From an uncultured Chloroflexota bacterium (GTDB lineage Bacteria; Chloroflexota; Dehalococcoidia; Dehalococcoidales; RBG-16-60-22): DNA of 20,248 nucleotides. The position numbers and the translations under genes are program-made. A model generated the notes under the pieces. It did no database searches. It saw only the letters and a list, made by a program, of their open reading frames with translations, and had not been told where the DNA came from. Of the stretch, positions 15,458 through 20,248 are shown in pieces (position 1 is the first letter of the stretch; the number at the start of each line of letters is the position of its first letter). Location of the stretch: the NCBI GenBank assembly GCA_903915565.1, contig CAIWTG010000063.1:1-20248 (forward strand), given 5' to 3'.

Positions 15458-16099
15458 GTGAAAAAACTATCAGATAAACAGCGCCGGATAATGAAATATA
15501 TCGACCGCTTCCTCGGTGAGAAGGGCTATCCGCCTTCCATCCGCGATATTCAAAGAGGCTGCGATATCAGCTCAACGTCGGTGGTGGACTATAACCTTAA
15601 TATTTTAGAAGACCGCGGTATGATTAACCGCCATGCCGATGTTTCACGCGGCATTCAGCTCCTCAACAAATCCTCCACGACAGAAAGGCTGGTAGCCGTA
15701 CCGGTTATCGGTATGATTGCCGCCGGCGTACCCATTCCGGTGCCAACGCCGGACACATGGGACGTCGCCGCAGTATCGGACACGATGGGGGTATCTCCGG
15801 AATTCACGAAGGGCAAAGAAGACGTCTACGCGCTGCGGGTCAAAGGCATGTCCATGATTGACGCCCTGATAAACGACGGCGATATCGTCCTGATGCAGCA
15901 CGTTAGCTCCATAGAGAACGGGCAAATGGCGGCGGTGTGGCTCAAAGCAGAAAAAGAAGTTACCCTGAAAAAGGTATATGTAGAAACCGATAGAATCCGC
16001 CTGCAGCCGGCCAACAGCCAGATGCAGCCGTTTTACACCAGCCTGGATAATGTTGAAATTCAAGGCAAGGTCATCGCCGTACTGCGGCAGATGGACTAA
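15458..16099 (+). CDS. lexA: LexA repressor
   Basis: SOS repressor of 213 residues that self-cleaves when RecA is activated by DNA damage. The N-terminal winged helix (about 1-68) has the LexA pattern LSDKQRRIMKYIDRF, YPPSIRDIQ and SSTSVVDYNLNILEDRG. The C-terminal S24 domain has the Ala89-Gly90 cleavage bond (GMIAAGVP), catalytic Ser132 (VKGMSMIDALI, where many have GDSM) and the lysine of the dyad near 171 (EVTLKKVY). I chose GTG 15458, with GGGAG in front at good spacing, because the frame extended to 15386 would begin inside the promoter and span the operator. It converges with ilvE, with an 8-bp gap and no clear terminator. Confidence 0.94.
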   Translation: MKKLSDKQRRIMKYIDRFLGEKGYPPSIRDIQRGCDISSTSVVDYNLNILEDRGMINRHADVSRGIQLLNKSSTTERLVAVPVIGMIAAGVPIPVPTPDTWDVAAVSDTMGVSPEFTKGKEDVYALRVKGMSMIDALINDGDIVLMQHVSSIENGQMAAVWLKAEKEVTLKKVYVETDRIRLQPANSQMQPFYTSLDNVEIQGKVIAVLRQMD

Positions 16100-16107
16100 G
16101 TCGGACT

Positions 16108-17025
16108 CTACTTTTTAGTGACAGGCGTGCACCACTGCATGTACTTGGGGTGGTCGCCGCGGATAACCTTAGCGTAAATCTCCTGCAGTTTGGCCGTAAT
16201 CGGCCCAATTTCCCCATTACCAACCTTGCGGTGGTCTATTTCCGAAACCGGCGTCACATGAGCGGCGGTGCCGGTGAGGAAACATTCATCGGCGAAGTAG
16301 AGTTCAGCGCGGGAGATAGAGCGTTCAACGGTTTCTACACCGAGTTCATTTTTAGCCAACTCCATCACGGAGTTGCGGGTTATCCCGATTAAAATGTTGT
16401 TATAAGGCGCCGGCGTTAATAGTTTGCCTTTGGCCACGAGGAAGATGTTCTCGCCACTGCCCTCGGAGACATGGCCGGCGGGGGAAAGACAAATAGCTTC
16501 GTCGTAACCGTTATTAATGGCTTCGGTCTTGGCCAGGGCGTTGTTAATATAGATACCGGTGGATTTTACCTGCGGCGGATTAACGTTGTCCTCCGGGCGG
16601 TGCCAGGAAGAAACACCGCAGTGCACTTTATCTTTATCCAGATAAGGTCCCCAGGGGAAAGCGAACATCAAAAAGTCGTGGTCTATGTTATGCAGTCTGA
16701 CCCCTAAGTTAGCCGAACTGGTGTACGCCAGCGGGCGGAGATAGACGTCTTCCTCAAAGCCACACATGGCGATCAATTCTACGGCTTTCTGGCAGATTTG
16801 GTCCACGGTCAGCGGGAGTTTGATATTCAGGACTTTACAGCCGTTGGCCAGTCGTTCAATGTGTTCCTGGAGACGGAAGATGAAAGCCTGTTTCTTTTTA
16901 GCGTTCCAGTTAGCCCGGATGCCTTCGAAGATACCCGTGCCGTAATGGAGGAAATGGGTCATAACACCGACTTTGGCTTCCTCCAGGGGCATGAAATTCT
17001 TCTGGAAATAAGCGTATGACGGCAT
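16108..17025 (-). CDS. ilvE: Branched-chain amino acid aminotransferase
   Basis: A fold-type IV PLP enzyme of 305 residues that interconverts leucine, isoleucine and valine with their 2-oxo acids. Visible family marks are HYGTGIFEGIRANW (28-40), RLQEHIERL (51-59), the PLP lysine K154 in PPQVKSTGIYINNALAK, and AGHVSEGSGENIFLV (183-197), which binds the cofactor phosphate and pyridine nitrogen. The C-terminal FLTGTAAHVTPV motif is also present. The length matches the bacterial IlvE class; D-amino-acid transaminases are related but lack this pattern. AAAGGAGA lies 7 bases before the ATG. It stands apart from other ilv or leu genes. Confidence 0.93.
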   Translation of the reverse strand: MPSYAYFQKNFMPLEEAKVGVMTHFLHYGTGIFEGIRANWNAKKKQAFIFRLQEHIERLANGCKVLNIKLPLTVDQICQKAVELIAMCGFEEDVYLRPLAYTSSANLGVRLHNIDHDFLMFAFPWGPYLDKDKVHCGVSSWHRPEDNVNPPQVKSTGIYINNALAKTEAINNGYDEAICLSPAGHVSEGSGENIFLVAKGKLLTPAPYNNILIGITRNSVMELAKNELGVETVERSISRAELYFADECFLTGTAAHVTPVSEIDHRKVGNGEIGPITAKLQEIYAKVIRGDHPKYMQWCTPVTKK

Positions 17026-17032
17026 GGCAGTA

Positions 17033-17083
17033 TCTCCTTTCCGAGTATACGTCCATTATAGCTTTAGTATGAAGGAAACTCAA
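17033..17083 (-). promoter_or_regulatory. Promoter and ribosome binding site of ilvE
   Basis: On the minus strand TTGAGT (complement of 17078-17083), a 17-bp spacer and TATAAT (complement of 17055-17060) precede a strong AAAGGAGA (complement of 17033-17040). The leader of about 23 bases is too short for a T-box or attenuator. Confidence 0.65.
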
Positions 17084-17092
17084 GAGATATGG

Positions 17093-18331
17093 CTACGCCT
17101 GAACCTGGCGTTTTTCTTTGAGTAAAAAGAGGAGACCGAGCATGGCGACGAAGGCTAAACCGGCGCCAAAATAGAACGAAGTGGAGGGGTTGATTTTATC
17201 CCAGAGGACACCGGCAATAACGCTGGCCGGGAGGAGCATTAGCCCGACCGCCGCCTGGTAATAACCATAAGCTGTACCGCGCCGTTCGGCGGGAACAAGG
17301 TCGGCGACAAAGGCTTTGGCGACCCCTTCCACAATGCCGTAGTAGATGCCATAGGCGGCGAAAAGCACCCACATGCTCCAGATGCTGGTGGCGAGGGCAA
17401 AGCCCAGGTAAACCAGGGCATAAACCGTCCAGCCGATGATAATTACTCGTCTGCGCCCCAGTTTATCCGAGATAATGCCTGCCGGTATAGCCACCAGGGC
17501 GTAGGTAATGTTGAAAACGACCAGCATAACCGTAATTTCCAGGACGTTCACCTGCAGGTTTTGCGCCCGCAGGACGATAAAAAAGTCGGATGAGTTGCCG
17601 AGGGTGAAGATAGCCATGATGAGGAGAAAGAGCTTGAATTGGCCGCTAAATGACTGTTTGGTCGCTGCTGGCGCACCGGCAGAGGTGCCACTGGAGGACG
17701 CCTTCTTTTCCTGGACTAAGCCGATTAATATAATGACAGCGAGCACGGCCGGTATAATGCCGATAATGACCAGCCAGCGATAGGTATCGCCGGTTAGTTG
17801 AAAGCTAGTGCCCTGGAGGGCATAGATAATAATAGCGGCGGCGGCTAATCCAATTACCGCGCCGGAGGTATCCATCGCGCGGTGGAATCCAAAGCTCTTA
17901 CCACGAACCTTGGCGTCAACAGAGTCGGCGATTAAGGCGTCACGCGGGGAACTCCTGATGCCCTTACCAATGCGGTCGCCGAAACGGACGCCCAAAACGC
18001 CGCCCCAGGCGCTAGTTAGCAGCATAAATGGTTTGACAGCTGTTGAAAATCCATAGCCGATAATCGCCAGTAATTTACGTTTACGAAAACGGTCGCTGAT
18101 ACGACCGGAGAAGATACGGAAGATAGCGTCAAAACTTTCCGAAAGGCCGCCGATTAAACCGACATCGACCGCGGATCCGGATAAAACATCGACCACGAAG
18201 AGTGGAACAAGGGTAAAAATCATCTCCGAGGAGACATCGGTGAGTAAGCTGACTAAGCCAAGGAAAAAGACATTAGGATGAATCCCCCAGATATTGCGTG
18301 GGGAGACTTCTTTGGTGACGGGTTTGGTCAT
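17093..18331 (-). CDS. Major facilitator superfamily transporter
   Basis: A complete 412-residue transporter with about 12 hydrophobic segments and a central cytoplasmic loop (about 213-227) rich in Ala, Ser and Lys. The MFS motif-A region between helices 2 and 3 reads SGRISDRFRKRKLL, and its counterpart in the second half is GIISDKLGRRRVII. The segment FGDRIGKGIRSSPRDALIADSV after helix 4 is shared by a broad group of uncharacterised bacterial MFS proteins. Substrate cannot be assigned. A perfect TTGACA on the minus strand (complement of 18363-18368) lies upstream, but a convincing -10 at normal spacing is not seen. The gene is divergent from the YdeI-like gene. Confidence 0.88.
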   Translation of the reverse strand: MTKPVTKEVSPRNIWGIHPNVFFLGLVSLLTDVSSEMIFTLVPLFVVDVLSGSAVDVGLIGGLSESFDAIFRIFSGRISDRFRKRKLLAIIGYGFSTAVKPFMLLTSAWGGVLGVRFGDRIGKGIRSSPRDALIADSVDAKVRGKSFGFHRAMDTSGAVIGLAAAAIIIYALQGTSFQLTGDTYRWLVIIGIIPAVLAVIILIGLVQEKKASSSGTSAGAPAATKQSFSGQFKLFLLIMAIFTLGNSSDFFIVLRAQNLQVNVLEITVMLVVFNITYALVAIPAGIISDKLGRRRVIIIGWTVYALVYLGFALATSIWSMWVLFAAYGIYYGIVEGVAKAFVADLVPAERRGTAYGYYQAAVGLMLLPASVIAGVLWDKINPSTSFYFGAGLAFVAMLGLLFLLKEKRQVQA

Positions 18332-18379
18332 AACGATATATCTTTACATATCGGAAAAAGGTTGTCAAATTGCATCTGG

Positions 18380-18408
18380 TTGCATCTTTTCCTGTGCTCT
18401 GGTATGCT
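18380..18408 (+). promoter_or_regulatory. Promoter of the YdeI-like gene
   Basis: TTGCAT (18380-18385), a 17-bp spacer and TATGCT (18403-18408). The start of transcription would fall near 18415, three bases before the GTG start at 18418. The 14 bases around this -10 (18396-18409) recur exactly before the next gene. Confidence 0.55.
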
Positions 18409-18417
18409 GGAAAAATC

Positions 18418-18981
18418 GTGGAAGAACAGCTTTTATTTCCAGAGAGAAAAGCATTCAGAGAGTGGCTGGCTAAGAACCACGACAACAGCCAGCGAGTTTG
18501 GCTGGTCTTCGGTAAGGCGGGGAAGCTAAAAACCCTCAAACCGGACGAAGCCCTGGAAGAGGCTCTGTGCTTTGGCTGGATTGACGAGCTGATTAAAACC
18601 GTTGACGACACCAGGTATCTTAAGAGGTTTGCGCGGAGAAGTAAAGGCAGCAAGTGGTCGGAGAGAAACAAGGGAATCGTTAAAAAGCTGATTGAAACCA
18701 GTAAGATGACTGAATGCGGCATGAAAGCCATTGACGAGGCTAAACGCAACGGAATCTGGGATGCCCCCAATATCGCCCCGGTAGTTACAGACGAGCATAT
18801 AGAAATTCTCATTAAAGCGATAAACGGCGTCGAACCGGCTTTATCTAACTATTTAAAAATGCCGCTTTCCGTTAGGAAAACCTATGCTTATGCCTATTTA
18901 GACGCCAAAAAAGAAGAAACGAGAATCAGACGCCTGCAGAGCATCATCGAAAGGCTGAATCAAAATATAAAACCAATGTAA
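18418..18981 (+). CDS. YdeI/OmpD-associated family protein
   Basis: A soluble protein of 187 residues resembling the YdeI/OmpD-associated family, whose biochemical role is not established. Typical marks are FPERKAFREWLAKNH at the N-terminus, LEEALCFGWIDELIKTVDDTRYLKRFARRSKGSKWSERN (about 44-82) and GMKAIDEAKRNGIWD (about 102-116). The C-terminal SVRKTYAYAYLDAKKEETRIRRLQSIIERL helix is also usual for the family. The frame is open back to an ATG at 18370, but those residues lie in the promoter and do not resemble the family, so GTG 18418 is preferred. No ribosome binding site is seen, in keeping with a leaderless message. Confidence 0.82.
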   Translation: MEEQLLFPERKAFREWLAKNHDNSQRVWLVFGKAGKLKTLKPDEALEEALCFGWIDELIKTVDDTRYLKRFARRSKGSKWSERNKGIVKKLIETSKMTECGMKAIDEAKRNGIWDAPNIAPVVTDEHIEILIKAINGVEPALSNYLKMPLSVRKTYAYAYLDAKKEETRIRRLQSIIERLNQNIKPM

Positions 18982-18995
18982 CACCTTGTTTATCC

Positions 18996-19025
18996 TTGCC
19001 TCTCCGCCTCCCGCTCTGGTATGCT
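18996..19025 (+). promoter_or_regulatory. Promoter of the terminal MFS gene
   Basis: TTGCCT (18996-19001), an 18-bp spacer and TATGCT (19020-19025) with an upstream TGG. The expected start near 19032 leaves about ten leader bases before the ATG at 19042 and no ribosome binding site. Confidence 0.5.
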
Positions 19026-19041
19026 GTGAAAAGTAACAGCC

Positions 19042-20214
19042 ATGTCAAACATTAACGTTGCCAACTTCCGCCGCTGGGACTACGTTAAAATAACCATATT
19101 GGGTTTTGCCACCACCGCCCTCTGGCAAAGCCTGCACAGCATTATCCTACCGCAGCGCCTGCTGGATTTTGTGCCGGAGGCGCAGAAAAATACCTACCTC
19201 GGCATCATTACGCTCTGCGGGCTTTTACTGGCGATGTTCGCCCAGCCAATTGCTGGAGCGATTAGCGACCGCTCTACCTTTAAGTGGGGCCGCCGCCGGC
19301 CCTATATCTTCTGGGGCATGATTATCTCTATTTTGCTCCTCCCTGGTTTTGCCCTGGCGGGCAGCTTTGCCGCTATTTTTGTGGTCTATTGTTTATTACA
19401 GGTCGCGGCTAATACGGCGCAAGGGCCTTACCAGGCATTCCTGCCGGAGATGGTGCCGGAGAAAAAGCGCGGCATGGCGTCCGGTTTTCGCAGTTTATTT
19501 GAGCTGACAGGGGGCGTAGGTTTTGTCCTGTTTGCCGGTTGGAATGATTTGACGTTTCCTCTTCACGGGTTGATTCAGGGCAACTACATCCGTGCTTTTT
19601 TAAATAAGTACTTAAAAGACAAAACTTTTTATGATATCCAGAGGCCCTTAAAGATTGTTGCGTGTGATTGTCTGACGATGCGGCAGGTTGTTTTTGACAG
19701 TGGGAGGCTTATTGATGCGGTCATGGCGAGTGTTTCTATCCCGGGTGTTTTTCAGCCTTATAAAATTGCCGACCATTACTATATCGACGGCGGCATATTG
19801 AATCCTTTGCCTACGGATGTGCTTGTGGACGCCGGCGCAAGAAAAATCATTGCGGTCAATGTTTTGCCGAGTCCAGAGGAGATTGAGCGCACAAGGGAAT
19901 TGATAACTAAAAGAGCTCTGCTTGAGGCGGCTCGCCGTTCGCCTTTTAAGAAAGCCGTCAGCCTTATCCAGCACAAACAAGAGGGGTTTTTAAAACCGAA
20001 TATTTTTGATGTTATAGTGTCGAGTGTTCAATCTATGGAATATGCCTTGGCCCAACTGAGTTCCCTGAGCCAGTCCGATGTCACCCTCCATCCGGATATG
20101 ACTGCTATGTTTTGGTCTGCTTTTGATCATGCGCCAGATTTGATAAAACGGGGAGAGGAAGAAACACTTCTTCATTTGAGTCAGATCAAGGAATTAGTGG
20201 CGCGATCAGAATGA
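19042..20214 (+). CDS. Chimeric frame: MFS transporter N-part joined to patatin-like C-part
   Basis: One 390-residue frame made of two unrelated pieces. Residues 1 to about 166 are the first four or five helices of an MFS/GPH-like transporter, with AGAISDRSTFKWGRRRPYIFWG after helix 2. From about residue 167 the protein changes to the C-terminal half of a bacterial patatin-like phospholipase: WNDLTFPLHGLIQGN, RPLKIVACD, DAVMASVSIPGVFQP and the YIDGGILNPLP motif with catalytic Asp249. The glycine-rich oxyanion loop and the GxSxG serine of patatin are missing, as are seven or eight transporter helices, so neither half should work alone. Third codon positions turn T/A-rich after the junction, unlike the GC-rich front part. 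An assembly chimera or a recombination junction is more likely than a working fusion. Confidence 0.8.
   Translation: MSNINVANFRRWDYVKITILGFATTALWQSLHSIILPQRLLDFVPEAQKNTYLGIITLCGLLLAMFAQPIAGAISDRSTFKWGRRRPYIFWGMIISILLLPGFALAGSFAAIFVVYCLLQVAANTAQGPYQAFLPEMVPEKKRGMASGFRSLFELTGGVGFVLFAGWNDLTFPLHGLIQGNYIRAFLNKYLKDKTFYDIQRPLKIVACDCLTMRQVVFDSGRLIDAVMASVSIPGVFQPYKIADHYYIDGGILNPLPTDVLVDAGARKIIAVNVLPSPEEIERTRELITKRALLEAARRSPFKKAVSLIQHKQEGFLKPNIFDVIVSSVQSMEYALAQLSSLSQSDVTLHPDMTAMFWSAFDHAPDLIKRGEEETLLHLSQIKELVARSE
19525..19560. other. Junction between two unrelated sequences
   Basis: Protein similarity switches from MFS (up to FVLFAG, ending at 19539) to patatin (from WNDLTFP, starting at 19540) within this interval, in frame. 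Base composition and codon use change at the same place. No inverted repeat, direct repeat or insertion-sequence end is visible here. Confidence 0.65.
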
Positions 20215-20248
20215 GAAAACCGTCTTTTTAGAACGAGTTGACACAGAC

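Noticed and set aside
15644..16063. A 139-codon minus-strand frame opposite lexA
   Set aside because: It is a shadow of the lexA coding strand, with no start signal or recognisable domain.
16100..16107. Terminator between lexA and ilvE
   Set aside because: The gap is 8 bp; a weak AGTC/GACT pairing followed by T residues is too short to call.
20238..20248. TTGACA at the right edge as the -35 of a further gene
   Set aside because: The -10 region is outside the window, so it cannot be supported.
1..20248. CRISPR arrays, phage genes, complete insertion sequences, toxin-antitoxin pairs
   Set aside because: Reading both strands, I found no regularly spaced repeats, transposase, integrase or phage structural genes, and no paired small genes.

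Overview
The window looks like chromosomal DNA of an anaerobic, probably subsurface or sediment bacterium of the Chloroflexota, most likely class Dehalococcoidia. That placement is an inference. It rests on a homologue of the pyrogallol/phloroglucinol transhydroxylase large subunit, a GH3-type acyl-adenylating protein, an MtnX-like phosphatase and a fused GGDEF/HD-GYP regulator, set among housekeeping genes with mid-range GC and many near-leaderless promoters. No rRNA or marker gene fixes the taxonomy. Both ends look like contig ends: the first gene is cut at its 5' side and the last reading frame looks chimeric.

Layout. Bases 2-1054 hold the 3' part of a GH3-family gene. Bases 1134-4875 hold a signalling pair: a 1015-residue membrane protein with two GAF-like regions, GGDEF and HD-GYP, then a LuxR-type response regulator whose receiver lacks the usual acidic pair. 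Next come mntP (manganese efflux), uvrC (excision repair) and, 2 bp later, a DRG/Obg-like GTPase with a TGS domain. An AT-rich 146-residue orphan (8346-8786) and an HAD phosphatase follow. exoA (exonuclease III) is on the minus strand and diverges from a transhydroxylase-like molybdenum enzyme (10415-12913), which probably shares a transcript with a nitroreductase.

Bases 13475-13918 hold a 113-bp nested inverted-repeat element and two minus-strand tRNA genes, Gly(GCC) and Phe(GAA), with one clear promoter. purF and lexA follow on the plus strand. lexA has a textbook promoter with an SOS box just downstream of the -10. ilvE and an MFS transporter gene are on the minus strand. A YdeI/OmpD-associated family gene diverges from the transporter. 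The last frame joins the first third of another MFS transporter to the C-terminal half of a patatin-like phospholipase.

How the genes work together. Most of the window is an ordinary mix of c-di-GMP signalling, metal homeostasis, DNA repair (uvrC, exoA, lexA), purine synthesis and branched-chain amino acid metabolism, in short transcription units. The points most worth a second look are the orphan transhydroxylase-like enzyme with one altered active-site position, the degenerate receiver next to a two-way c-di-GMP enzyme, the recurrent promoters that leave almost no 5' leader, the lexA operator, the inverted-repeat element, and the MFS/patatin junction, which is probably an assembly or rearrangement artefact. 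I found no CRISPR array, phage module or complete insertion sequence, and no clearly new multi-gene system.
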